Positions 24,837 through 35,296 of a DNA stretch of 50,452 bases are shown piece after piece. The translations under genes were made by a program, and so were the position numbers. Each line of letters starts with the position of its first letter. Position 1 is the stretch's first letter. The notes beneath the pieces were generated by a model. It saw only the letters and a program-made list of their open reading frames with translations, was not told the DNA's origin and did not search any database. The stretch comes from Spongospora subterranea f. sp. subterranea (taxonomy: Eukaryota; Endomyxa: Phytomyxea; Phytomyxea; Plasmodiophorida): the NCBI GenBank assembly GCA_049724395.1, contig JAUGWO010000126.1, forward strand, positions 1 to 50,452, read 5' to 3'.

Positions 24837-25733
24837 TTTTCGAGGGGATTTTGGGGAATGTGATTTACTGAGAGGTTAATCGTTTAGGACGGGGAAGGAG
24901 GAGGTGATATCGATAGGGGCGGGGGATGAAGGCGATATCGGGAGGAGACCCATTGCTGCGATGAACATGTTGGGCCAGTCGCGAACCGATACAGGACGAT
25001 CTCGGGTCGATACTGATCGCCTGAATTTTGGAGCAGATCGACGTGGTTCCAGTCGGATCCAGAGTGAGGACCCGCCGTCAAAATCACCACGATCATCGGT
25101 CAACAGTCCAAGAAAGGGGATCGATCACGATCTGAGACACGAAAATGGGGTTAATAACCAGGATCAATCACGATCATGACCTTATCGATCACGATCGTGG
25201 ATGTGATAGTTTCAGTCAATACATAATGGCGTTCACCGTCGTCTTCAGTGACGCCAGACCCAAATACCAACGTCAATATTAGTATGACAGAACCACATTG
25301 AACCTGATCCTGATCCGTTTTCAATCGACCTCCGTATTATTAACAACATATCGACCAGTTCACCACATCTCAATAATCACTCACTACAGTAATGTGTATA
25401 ATCACCATCAACCGGATCCAATGAATTTTTGTTTGTTGGAGGGGCGGCGCTCGGAACCAGTAATTCCGGTGAATATTGGGGCGGCAATATGGATATATCG
25501 GCCTGTCCAAACCCACGCCATGAACCCATAAACAACCAAGCGTAGACACGTTACCAACGACACAAACAGCGTCAGACGGGGACGACCGGAAACGTGTAGT
25601 CGAACCCGTCGGTAACGTCACATCGCGCGGCCGGTAACGAGATCCGACATCGGCCGGTAACGTGATCCGACAACCGGCCGGTACGGAAGTCAGAGTATTA
25701 GCTGCCGTGGGGCGTCGGTGAAGGCGGTGTGCG
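24837..25733. other. Intergenic region upstream of UBE2Q-like gene
   Basis: No gene is recognised in these 0.9 kb. The sequence is rich in GATC words, for example around 25160-25200. A cluster of short repeats close to the next start codon is listed separately. Confidence 0.5.
25626..25686 (+). promoter_or_regulatory. GGCCGGTAACG-type repeats upstream of UBE2Q-like start
   Basis: The block GGCCGGTAACG followed by a spacer and GATCCGACA occurs twice in direct orientation (from about 25629 and 25653), and a shorter GGCCGGTACGG follows near 25676. A looser copy, GTCGGTAACGTC, sits just before. The cluster ends about 50 bases before the ATG at 25734, where promoter elements are expected. Its role is inferred from position only. 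Confidence 0.4.
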
Positions 25734-26335
25734 ATGTCGTCACGTCGTGGAGGAAGCGTCCTGCAGCGTGAGCTGCGCGCCGTTCAGCAATCGGAGGTGT
25801 GCAATCAGTTCCGGATCGAGCCGGTCAATAACGACCTGCATCGATGGCGGCTGGCCATGACCCGGGACACGTTCTCGGGGCCGTTGAAAGAGGACCTGGA
25901 CATATACGCCCTCCACTGCAATCGCCAGCCGGAGGTCGTGATCGAGATGGCGTTTCCTCGTAATTACCCGATCGCGCCCCCGTTCGCTCGCGTGATTCGC
26001 CCCCGATTCCGAGTGGGTTTCCTCAGATCTGTTCGGGAAATGTTGTGGCACCGATCTGACCTGTCGTTGTGTTGAATCAGTTCCACACGGGCCATGTGAC
26101 GATTAACGGGTCGATTTGCGTTGAGGTGTTGACCCAGGGCGATGGCGCTCACCAATGGCGCCCCTATATATCATGTGAGAGCCTGATCATCATGCTGCAC
26201 TCACTGTTTGAAGACGGCGGTGGTCGGATCGACTTCGGTTCTCATCATAATCCCTATCCGAACTGTGATTACACTGAATCTGGCGCCAAAGACGATTTCT
26301 ACCGAGTTGCTCGCCAGCACGGTTGGGTATTATGA
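25734..26335 (+). CDS. UBE2Q-type ubiquitin-conjugating enzyme (E2)
   Basis: This two-exon gene (25734-26012 and 26081-26335, with a 68-nt GT-AG intron in phase 0) encodes 177 aa. It is an E2 that would take ubiquitin from E1 as a thioester and pass it on. Exon 1 has the E2 core strands, with EVVIEMAFPRNYPIAPPFARV. Exon 2 has GHVTINGSICVEVLT, where the Cys at about residue 106 aligns with the UBE2Q catalytic Cys. The canonical HPN motif is absent, as is usual in UBE2Q proteins. The C-terminal DDFYRVARQHGW fits the family's last helix. The length is near that of the short human form UBE2QL1 (161 aa), so only the UBC domain is present. An extra His/Asn/Pro-rich loop lies before the last helix. 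The family assignment is firm; substrate and E3 partners are unknown. Confidence 0.88.
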
Positions 26336-29300
26336 ACGGGTGTACTGGTCCCCTCGGGATATCATCATTATTGCAACAAACAAGGCATATTTTATTTTTC
26401 ATGCGATGACGGTTTTGTTTTTCGGTCACTGAACGCGACGTTGCTAAATCCAATAAACCGAAACATTTTCTTTCAGGCAAGGTCGAAGGACAATGGCGTC
26501 ACTTCTTGAAAGTAAAACGTGCCGATGAAGGAACAAATGGCAATGCCATGTTGTTAGTTTGCACCCGTTGATGCCCCTTGTCAGTAGAGGCTTTCACGAC
26601 AGAGAGCTGGCGAAGAATTTAAAATCTATCAGAATGTATCAGAAGTCCGGTCACGTCCACGAATAAGAACCCGACACCCAAAATTCTCTGTGTCTCTACA
26701 GAGCAACAATGCAGACGATATTCCCAGCAAAAGTTCGCCTGCTAATGACGCGGCTTTACAAGCTCGGATCATTTGGATCAATTTCACCGAGAGTGGCGGC
26801 ACATCGTCAGGCTGTTGCTCTGTGAAATACACAGAGCACCTCGGATGTCGGCTATCAGAATGCCAGGCACATCTCAACAATTTTAGATGATCATGAGGGC
26901 CTCATCGCTCAGATTGATTGCTGAGATTTGCTCGCGTTTTGGAAACTGTCACGACCGAACAAGTTAAACCCAGTTTTCAATAATTCTTTCATCTGGTCTG
27001 TTTCTTTCGATCACTTGCAAAAGAATTTCGAGATTGGCGTTGCGAGGAGTTCTCACTGGGGCCGCCAAGAAAATGACTATGTTCGTTCATTGATTTCAGA
27101 TAATTCCCAGGCTCGGGGTCCAACGTCACGACGGATTTGGGAAGCGGTGTCAATTACCTCGACATTTTGATGTTCATGGTATTCGTCGAGTCGTTTGACC
27201 GTCCAGCGATGTGTACGTCAAACGCTGAACGGCACGGCGCTGGAGCGAGCGTGGCAAACCGGGCGAGACATGGTCGGAATCTGAACCCGCGATCGAACCT
27301 CAGACGGAGCGGGACCTTTTGGCATTTCACAATGTCAATCGCGAACAAGAGCACCAGCTTCGACTGCCTTTAACAATCACTTTTGGCCGTAATCGAAACA
27401 GCGAATCAACAAACGATCGCACAACAAAGTCCTCGTGTTGATGGGCAACTTTTTGGGCTGTGCCACAATTGTCAGAACCGATTCCCGTAATCATACTTAA
27501 TGTGCAGCAGGAACCGGATCGCGATCCATTGGCGCACCTAGGTCCGCTGACAACGGTTTGACGAATTGTTGGATCGCGCCTGATATGAACCGAACGGCCC
27601 AACAGGAGTTGGGATACGATGTGTCTGGGCGGTCGCTCCCCAGAGCGTGGTGCCTGTGTTCGCCGGGACGATTCTCCACAACTACCCATGAACTTGAGAT
27701 ATCGACTCACTAATCCAGGTTCGTGTCGCCAATATCCCAATTCGCCGTTCGCCTAACGTGCCTCGCCCACTTCTGAGCCCTCATAGCCTGGAACATTTCG
27801 TCTGGCAGTGTTGCCGGCGACTCGCCCAAACGGCCGTATCTGGACGTTCCTTGGATATCGAATCTATATCAGATCCGTCCGTCCGATTCCCCAACTATCT
27901 CCCATGGGCAAATCATAAATGACCCTTTGAAGGTGCTACCTTTGACGACGACGACACGCCTAGCCCATTCCATATCCGGAAACACTTGTCCTACTCCTCG
28001 AAGTTCTCTTCCAAGGCTCGTGTATGTATATGGCGTAAACACTGCCAAGTGTGAAGTTGATTCGTTTTTTGAGACAGGTGCCATGATCCGGGAAGAGTTG
28101 TCGCCATTGTCAACCTTTCGATTCCATCATCGACGACCCGACTCAATGCAGTTTCAATGTTCAATCAGCCCGATCTTCGCTCAAGGTTAGTTTTTTTTGT
28201 TTTTTTCGGATTAAACAGCGTTCGGAGTGCTGGTCGAGCAGTGTTCATCCCGCTCGTTCCTCGATCGGATACAATCGTTTTAGTGCAAGCGTTGACTCCT
28301 GGGCGGGATAATCGTCACTCTGGCTCGTTCCTGATCAGAAATTGAAACCTTATTTCTCAGTTTCCGTACCCGGCCGGCGACCATTCCAGAATTAGGTTGT
28401 TGAGCATGGCGATTAATACTCTTCGTATACACATACCGATGTTGCTGAGAGGACAATAAACAAAAAAAGATTTAATAAAACCAAACCATTAGGTACTTTG
28501 ATTGGAGTCAGACTGTTCCGACACAATTTTAGGAATCAGTTACCACAATGTGATTTCCCATTACTATCGCGATTGCCTCTAGTTTATCGGCCAAATCTGA
28601 AATTCAACTGTCGACGACTTGTTTCAAACAGAATTTCCCTATGATCTTCCTCTGGCAAATATTACGCTTTCAAAAACATGTACTGGATTTGGCAATCAAT
28701 GCTGGTCTATACCCAACATGTTCTTTTCATCGAATGAGGTGCATTGGCAGGTTAGCCAAAAATGCACGACAGATTGTGCGACTTCTGTGTTCAAACATGA
28801 TCCCATCTACACGAACTCGACGTACGAACTCTCAGTCAAAAATAGGTCAAAAGAAAGCGCGGGCTTCAATTGTATGTTCAACATATCATCGTCGAGCTGA
28901 GAATCGAGGACCTCGCCCTGAAAAATGCCATTTCGTGTTTGGAAAGCTTGGCAGAAAAATTCGCCGTGTCCCGGCAGATTTCTTTCACTATCCCAAAGAA
29001 AAAACTTTGTAATTGACTTGATAGATTGAATTCTTCCCGCAAACTTGTACTATGATGTGGAGTTGGGAAAATTTACGAAAGAACGAAGTTCCGAATTTAG
29101 CAATTAGCTAAAAGACATTCTTATTTGTCCCTCCTTGTCTAAATATGTATAACCTGGGTAAAAGTCGATGGGGGAGAAAACAAATTGTCGTTTGTTGAAA
29201 AAATAATATTATTATTTACGATTATTTCTATAAATATAGCTGATACATTATCAATACATGCGATCGTTTTTCTGGGGACGTGTCCTGATAGAGGCGTTCG

Positions 29301-29465
29301 ATTCCGCCTTCTCTCGTGGTTCATGGAATTCCCCATCAGTTTCGTAATTCGCACTGGAGTCCGTCCCCGATGACTCCAGGACGGATTCGGGCGCAGAACT
29401 GGCAGTGGGACTGGCTCTGCAAAAGCAACATTTTCAGCACAGAAGACACCGGATCGACTGACAAT
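26336..29465. other. Unrecognised 3.1-kb stretch
   Basis: I cannot identify a gene here. On the plus strand an open frame runs from about 27776 to 28190 and reads strings such as DPLKVLPLTTTTRLAHSIS and LPRLVYVYGVNT, which recall lipase-like folds only vaguely. Plus-strand frames at 28619-28900 and 28641-29012 overlap and match nothing known. The rest is broken on both strands. It may be an eroded host gene or old transposon DNA. Confidence 0.35.
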
Positions 29466-29890
29466 TTACCGTTGAGTACCGTCAACAACAACGGAGTTGT
29501 GCGAAACCGGATCCGATAAGCTTATATCCACCAGGTCAGCGACTTTCGAAGCGGACGCGCCTTGGCTGGTGGCCTCGGACGCAAAAGAAGGAACAGGAGA
29601 GGGGGATACAATTTTGGTTCGTTGCTGGTGGTCATCGCGTTGGTCGACTTTTCGTTCATCATACGGCGGTACGTCTTCATCATTGTCCCCGAGCCCGAAC
29701 ATGCTCCTCCTTGAATAGTTTGCCGAAATCAACGATTCCCCAGGGTCTTTCCCACGTTGCACGCCCCCGACAGGATGATTGCTGATCTGTTCTTCTTGCC
29801 AATCTTCTTCATATAGGTCGAGTTCGTGCATGTCGATTTTCACATTCCAAATCTCCTCTTCCTCTTCAGGACTAGAGCCAAAACCAATCA
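29466..29890 (-). CDS. Acidic low-complexity open frame, unknown
   Basis: The minus strand is open for about 140 codons and reads an acidic, Ser/Asp/Glu-rich protein piece, with PEEEEEIWNVKIDMHELDLYEE at its front (only part of it after an ATG at 29843). The sequence looks disordered and matches no domain I know. It lies between unrecognised sequence and the Harbinger coiled-coil region, on the same strand as the transposase. It may be a piece of the transposon's second gene, a host exon or a chance frame. Confidence 0.3.
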
Positions 29891-30216
29891 GGCTTGAAAA
29901 TGTGAACTATAAACGCGGAAATAATACTCGACGTTTGCATATGACCGGCGGGATTTACACCACGACAGAACTACACCCATTTCTGTGTCTATCGACCAGC
30001 GAATCAGTCGATATCTAACCCGCTGATGGTGATAGAAAACAAAAAACACAAATGATGAAATTACAGGGTCTGGTCAACTGACAAGGGGGTTGCCCATCCG
30101 ACCACTTGTTACAGGGGGCTGCTCACTCCCCTCCACACTTGCGCTTCGTACAGTTAAATGTATGTACTGACAGAGCACAGTTGTACATGTGTACACTCGT
30201 CCGGCAACAGCCCCAA

Positions 30217-30887
30217 GTCTCGAATTGCCGGTGACGTAACTCAACGTCTCGAGAACGGTCTCTTGACGCTTCTTCGAATTGAAATTGTCGCATTTCAATA
30301 TCTTTGACCCTGAGGGCATGTTCTTGTGCACGAAATGCAGAAGTCTCCTCGATTTCGAGGCGACGAATTTGCATCTCTGCTGCATGCCTTTGCATGTCAA
30401 AATCTAAGCGTTTCTGCTCCATTTCCATTTTGCCAGTTCCAAACTTCCCACCAAGCAGCTCGGTAATCGCGTCTTGTTGGCGATTATTGCGGCGCCTCTT
30501 GGAGTATAGGACGTCGCTGTCATTGTTGGGAGATAAATCGGTGAAGGATTGAGCGGGTGAAATCGCGACGGATCCATTGCTGTTGAGTTGTGGTTGCACT
30601 CCTCCGGTAATGACGTCTTCCCCGCCAACGATGCCTTCCGCGAAGCTGCTTGATGGGATGTTTGGAACTGGCAAAATGGAAATGGAGCAGAAACGCTTAG
30701 ATTTTGACATGCAAAGGCATGCAGCAGAGATGCAAATTCGTCGCCTTGAAATCGAGGAGACTTCCGCATTTCGTGCACAAGAACATGCCCTCAGGGTCAA
30801 AGAGATTGAAATGCAGCAATTTCAATTCGAAGAAGCGTCAAGAGACCGTTCTCGAGACCTTGAGTTACTTCACCGGCAATTCGAGAC
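30217..30887. repeat. Inverted duplication of a coiled-coil coding segment
   Basis: Arms 30217-30460 and 30644-30887 (244 bp each) are inverted copies that differ at about eight to ten positions (about 96-97% identical), separated by a 183-bp spacer. Each arm encodes the same charged coiled coil on its outward-reading strand. The minus-strand copy keeps a basic segment (SKRRRNNRQQDAITELLGGK) in the spacer, and the plus-strand copy keeps the C-terminus. Confidence 0.88.
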
Positions 30888-30981
30888 GAACGCCCAACAA
30901 TTCGAGACGAACTTGAAGCTTTCCATGCAAAGCATGGAACCGAAGATGCTCGCGCTGAAAGAAAAGTTTGATAAACAATAA
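30577..30981 (+). pseudogene. Coiled-coil partner gene of PIF/Harbinger transposon, partial
   Basis: From about 30658 the plus strand reads a Glu/Arg/Gln-rich coiled coil (MEMEQKRLDFDMQRHAAEMQ, then RRLEIEETSAFRAQEHALR) and ends LALKEKFDKQ at a stop overlapping a polyadenylation signal AATAAA at 30977-30982. Such coils form the tail of the Myb/SANT-like proteins that accompany PIF/Harbinger transposases. The Myb domain itself is not seen, so this is only the 3' part. It points towards the transposase at 31010-31970, which has its own AATAAA on the other strand at 30996-31001, so the two transposon genes are convergent. The front part has been replaced by an inverted duplicate. Confidence 0.55.
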
Positions 30982-31009
30982 AAACAAAACTGTCCTTTAT
31001 TAACAGAAT

Positions 31010-31970
31010 GCTCAATTCCAGACTGGTATGAATGCGTCCAGATATCATCCAACGTCGGCGGATAACACGTAAAGAATGACGATGCTTGATTGCCACCAAA
31101 ATGACAGGTTATACGGTTCGTGAAAAAAAAAACTGACAAACGGAAGATAGCTTCAACCTGTACCGCTTCGATTTTTAGCTGCTTTTCCCAGTCGGCAATC
31201 GGAAAATGACGAACAACAATATTGTAACCCCATTCGACTGATACCCGAACGGATGCAAAAAGAATCTTGTTAAAGGCTTGCGCGTGCGCCGGCAGAAAAC
31301 GTCCTCAGTACACTGCGATCATAACGTCATTCGTTGGGTAAGCTGAGTCAGCTCCCACCTTGTAATCTCTCAACTCCGGGCGGTTGCGAATCCATGGCAT
31401 CAGATTTGATTCGGCGAGAATGTACGCTTCTCCTCTTCGCCAGTCGGCACAATAAGAGCAATGAACAATTAGTCCATCTGGTGCTTGCAGCGTGTAAAAC
31501 TTCAAACGGTGGATGTTTTTAAGCCCACTGTACATGACGCGCTGGTAGTGGGATGGCCGGGCGATTTGTACTTTTTTCACATCGATTATGCTCCATAACT
31601 TCAGGATAGGTGGGATGCCTCTCCGATGAAATGCGCTCGAAGCCTGTGATCGGATGTTGTTCGCGATGCGGCCAATTGTTGATTTCCACCGGACAGGATT
31701 TTGAGCAGAAAATACACTTGAAAATTCTCGATAAGGCGCTTTCATGACGCACGTAAAATTGTGTCAAATCTGTCCATTTACGCACGTACGTCAATCGGTC
31801 TAACAACAGACACAAAGTTTTTGATTCGATCACGATGACCAGGAACGATAATAACCGCTGGCATTCTCAGAAGAACGACTGAACGTTTTAACCTTTGGTG
31901 GTCAAACCGAAATCGCCTCTTGCACATCCTATCCGACAGAGCGTTGAGGTCGAAGGAGAACGCTGGCATG
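31010..31970 (-). pseudogene. PIF/Harbinger transposase (DDE_Tnp_4), broken
   Basis: The minus strand carries a PIF/Harbinger-type transposase, the enzyme that cuts and moves the element. Visible in order are an N-terminal helix region with LLLDRLTYVRKWTDLTQFY near 31765-31810, the first catalytic region LWSIIDVKKVQIARPS near 31570, and LKNIHRLKFYTLQAPDGLIV. The second Asp region GADSAYPT is near 31335, the catalytic Glu region SVRVSVEWGYNIV near 31230, and the C-terminal TCHFGGNQASSFF with PPTLDDIW near 31050-31105. These lie in different frames with stops between them, so at least three or four frame changes or stops have killed the gene. An AATAAA on this strand lies at 30996-31001. Terminal inverted repeats were not located. 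Confidence 0.82.
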
Positions 31971-32396
31971 ATAACGGTGTCAACATGGAAACAGCGATTT
32001 CCTAACCATTATCGACACCCATAATATCGATGAGGTTGGCGATCAAAACCACGTCTTCGGCACGAATGATGCGTCCGGCGAGTTAACGCGATTCCAGCAA
32101 AGTTGCGGCTGCGTCAAACTCCCGGAAAAGAGGCCGATCGACGTGGTCAATATCGTCAAGATGCAGCATGCGAATGGGAGCCATGGAGTAGAAACTTTGA
32201 ATCCCGTCATGTTTCGACATTTAAAGGAACCCGCAATAATTTTTGGCGCCAGAAAGTCCTCCCAAATCGAGGCGCAAAACAGTTTGGGTTCAGCTTAATT
32301 GCTCTTGGGAACTCAATTCAAATTGCATTCGAGCAACGTGATTCAGGCCACGTTAACCAGCACCATTCTCCTCCACATATGCGAACCAGATACGTG
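31971..32396. other. Unrecognised spacer
   Basis: No gene or repeat is recognised between the Harbinger transposase and the large hairpin. Open frames here are short and on both strands. Confidence 0.4.
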
Positions 32397-32673
32397 AACC
32401 AGCCATTGCTTTTGTCCCGACATCTCAGGGGCCATTTCCACCTTTCAAGCGGGTCAAGGTGGATCAAATCCGATCCAATAAACCATTCGCAATTCTAATT
32501 GCCTTACACCCATTGTTTGCCTGTAAGACCGCGTGCTTGATCTTACAGGCAAACAATGGTTATAAAGGCAATAAGAATTGCGAATGGTTTATTGGATCGG
32601 ATTTGATCCACCTTGATCCGCTTGAAAGGTGGAAATGGCCCCTGACATGACGGGACATAAGCAATGGCTGGTT
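32397..32673. repeat. Long near-perfect hairpin, 132-bp arms, 12-nt loop
   Basis: Arms 32397-32528 and 32541-32673 are inverted copies with few mismatches around the 12-nt centre CCGCGTGCTTGA. Transcribed RNA would fold into one long stem. The structure lies immediately before a copia scrap. It fits a fold-back (MITE-like) element or an inverted duplication; no target-site duplication or terminal motif was recognised. Confidence 0.9.
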
Positions 32674-32689
32674 AACGTGAACTGAATTA

Positions 32690-33395
32690 CGACAAATTGC
32701 ATTGCGGACGAAGGTTGCGGCCAACGGGCGTGGCGCTAGCGCTGCAACGTGAAAGATATATACATGAACTAACTCCAAGGATACAAATCCAAGGCACCGC
32801 TTGTCAAACTTCTCCATTCGCTCTATGGTCTTAAACAAGCTCCCTATGAATGGTTCAAGCTTCTCGACTCGTTTCTTGTTGACAAATGCGGATGTTCAAG
32901 GGTAAAATCGACAACATGCCTGTATTTTTAGAAAAATTCAGCGGGGAAGTTCGTGATTATTGGACTTTATGTGGATGACCTACCCATTATTGGTCACCCG
33001 GAACTGGTTTATGAACTTAAGACTGCTTTGACTGCACAATTTCGGATGTCTGATTTAGGACCCTTCAAGACTTGCATAGGAATCGAGATTGATCGAAATG
33101 ACGCACTTCACTCGGTTTTCATTCACCAGGCACCGTACACTGAGCAGATTCTTCAGATGTACAACATGAACTCGTGCAGATCTCAACCTACTCCAGCCTC
33201 AAATATCAGACTCACCAAGAACATGTGCCCTACCTCCTCTTCAGACCGTGACGCCGTCTTCATCGAACAGCGCCGTATTGATGATCGAGCTGCTGTGGGT
33301 CATCTAATTTGGCTGCTCCATACGCGTCCAGATATAGAAGTGTCACGATATGTCCATGATCCTGGCCAGGCCCATTCGGTGGGATGATTTTAGTA
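32690..33395 (+). mobile_element. Ty1/copia reverse transcriptase fossil
   Basis: The plus strand carries the second half of a Ty1/copia reverse transcriptase. The region with LLHSLYGLKQAPYEWF is near 32800-32850, the active-site box GLYVDDLPIIGHPEL near 32960-33005, and FRMSDLGPFKTCIGIEID and AVGHLIWLLHTRPDI follow to about 33340. The copy is broken in several places, and gag, integrase and LTRs are not seen. It is the same family as the minus-strand scrap at 11890-12506. Confidence 0.85.
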
Positions 33396-33785
33396 ATGGA
33401 CTTTGAAAAATGACATCAATGACACTATGTTTTCTCGTATTTTTTGCCAGTCAGGCATGGCCATGAACATTTGCTATCCCCACACGCAATGCAAAACCGT
33501 TGTCAACCCAATGCAGATCGATGGTCTAGCCAATACCTGCCAAAGTCTTCCCTGGGGCCGCAAGTCATCGTATGATGTAGTTGAAATAAACGGGACCTTT
33601 GGGCAGGTGTCGGGAAATGCGACGTACAAGGCGCCAACACTGATCGCAATGATAGTTGTGATTAGAACACTCCCAGACCAAAACAATAATTGTTCAACCT
33701 TGCAAGGTTTTAGCTCAACCCAGTGGTAAAGTATGTTCCATAAACATTGGCCGTATGTCCACCTGCCAAAGGAATGGTAGCACGA
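33396..33785. other. Unrecognised stretch after copia scrap
   Basis: No gene is recognised. A minus-strand frame across 33720-33830 reads CRATIPLAGGHTANVYGTYF, a string I cannot place. It may belong to the retroelement debris around it. Confidence 0.3.
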
Positions 33786-33926
33786 CACTCCATTCCCACT
33801 GGAGTGCCAACAAAACCATCCCATGAACGACTTCGCTGACGTAGCTTGTCATTCTACCGTGATCCAAAGCTACGTCAGCGAAGTCGTTCATGGGATGGTT
33901 ACGCCGGCACTCCAGTGGGAGTGGAA
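33786..33926. repeat. Palindrome, ~60-bp arms, 19-nt loop
   Basis: Arms 33788-33847 and 33867-33926 are inverted copies sharing CCATCCCATGAACGACTTCG and further blocks, with a 19-nt centre at 33848-33866. Its right edge abuts the left arm of the larger inverted repeat that starts near 33927. Confidence 0.85.
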
Positions 33927-35296
33927 TGAGATCCGATTTTGGCTGTTCGGTGAATGACGCCTGGGTTGCCATCCACGAACAAGCGCGGCCCCCCCCCCCC
34001 CCCCCATATTATCCTCGATGCCATTGCAACTTTTGACATGGTGGCGCCAAATCGCCGTGATGCTGGTGCGGGCCACCGATGGCTGTTCCACTTCAACAAG
34101 TCAAGCGACATCGACGACTGTCGCCGTCAGATTATGGCCAATAATGCCCCTAAAGCTCAAATTGGTCTCCGTCTCGGTGCGGTTAAGGTACCAATCAATC
34201 CAATGGCCTTTTGCGCTATAATTTACAGGATAGCGTTCCGGGAGGACGATATACAGGAATCTAACTGAACCACCGCACGGCCAACGACGTCATGGCGAAA
34301 GTAATTTCCTTCGTCCTTCGATTAGCTGCACGTGACTTGTGCTTCAAATTGCGCTGAAGTGACAACCGTTCGTCACATTGCTTGTGAATCGTATCGATAA
34401 AGGTTAAAAAAATAAATCAGTCGTGAGTTCATGACACCGATTAGTTGATATGGGAGCTTCCACAACCGAATCTAATTGCGGAATGAATATGGACGTAATG
34501 AGCGAAGACATTACATCAAAATTGTGGCACAACGTCACGATTACTTCGCAAACCTATACAGTACCTTGCAATCGATCAACGATTTGCGCATTGATGCGGA
34601 GCCAGGAGACCCAGAGCTACAACTGATTTGGCTTGGTTTTGAACTGTCCGATAATTCTTGGAACCGTTTGAGATCATGCTCGCTGATGATGGAGCAGTCA
34701 TTTCTGGAGTCCAAAACATCAAATTCTGAACTCGTTTCATCTCTTTTACGAAGTTCTGTTTGAGTAATCCGTATTCCATTGTACTTTGTTTCAACGTGTT
34801 TCTGCTTCCGAAATGGGGGAATGTGCCCCAATAGCAGTCACTGTAATCCTGTACCCAGTCTTACTCTTAGGGTCCCAAGGTTGATTAATAAACATCACTT
34901 TCTCTTTTTCCTCTGAATTGTCTACTAACCGCATCTTCAACGTCGTTGGCCGTGCGGTGGTTCAGTTAGAATCCTGTACATCATCCTCCCGGAACGCTAT
35001 CTTGTGAATTATAGCGCAAAAGGCCATTGGAATGATTGGTACCACGACTGCACCGAGGCGGAGAGCAATAACTTGAGCTTTAGGGAAAATGCGTTAGCAC
35101 AATTCGCCATAATTTGACGGCGACAGTCGTCGATGTCGCTTGACCTGTTGAAATGTAACAGCCATCGGTGGCCCGGCGATTTGGCGCCACCATGTTAAAC
35201 GTTGCAATGGCATCGAGGATAATATCGGGGGCAGCTTGTTCGTGGATGGCAATCCAGGCATCATTCACCCGAACAGCCAAAATCGGATCTTCATCC
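33927..35296. repeat. Large inverted repeat, ~360-bp arms, 649-bp spacer
   Basis: Arms 33927-34290 and 34940-35296 are inverted copies of roughly 85-90% identity by eye, with small indels. A run of 17 C (33989-34005) interrupts the left arm only. Both arms keep traces of the same unknown protein ending inwards: the left arm reads IILDAIATFDMVAPNRR and the right arm IILDAIATFNMVAPNRR on the other strand. The right copy extends further upstream with KIKAKHLKTSTPIVGGNDPE. The protein is not one I recognise. Confidence 0.85.
34540..34763 (+). mobile_element. Chromodomain-like scrap
   Basis: In the spacer of the large inverted repeat the plus strand reads GDPELQLIWLGFELSDNSWN, close to the core of a chromodomain (a strand, then WLG[FY], then S-[DE]-N-[ST]-W). 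Chromodomains end the integrase of many Ty3 chromoviruses, so this is probably an eroded tail of such an element. A cellular chromodomain protein is possible but nothing around it supports that. The rest of any element is missing. Confidence 0.45.

Noticed and set aside
27776-28190. Possible lipase-like (LCAT-type) fragment
   Set aside because: The resemblance rests on a few residues around LVYVYGVNT; no catalytic Ser motif or neighbouring exons could be found.
33989-34005. Run of 17 C as a functional G-quadruplex or i-motif
   Set aside because: It is a single homopolymer run present in only one arm of the inverted repeat; simple slippage explains it.
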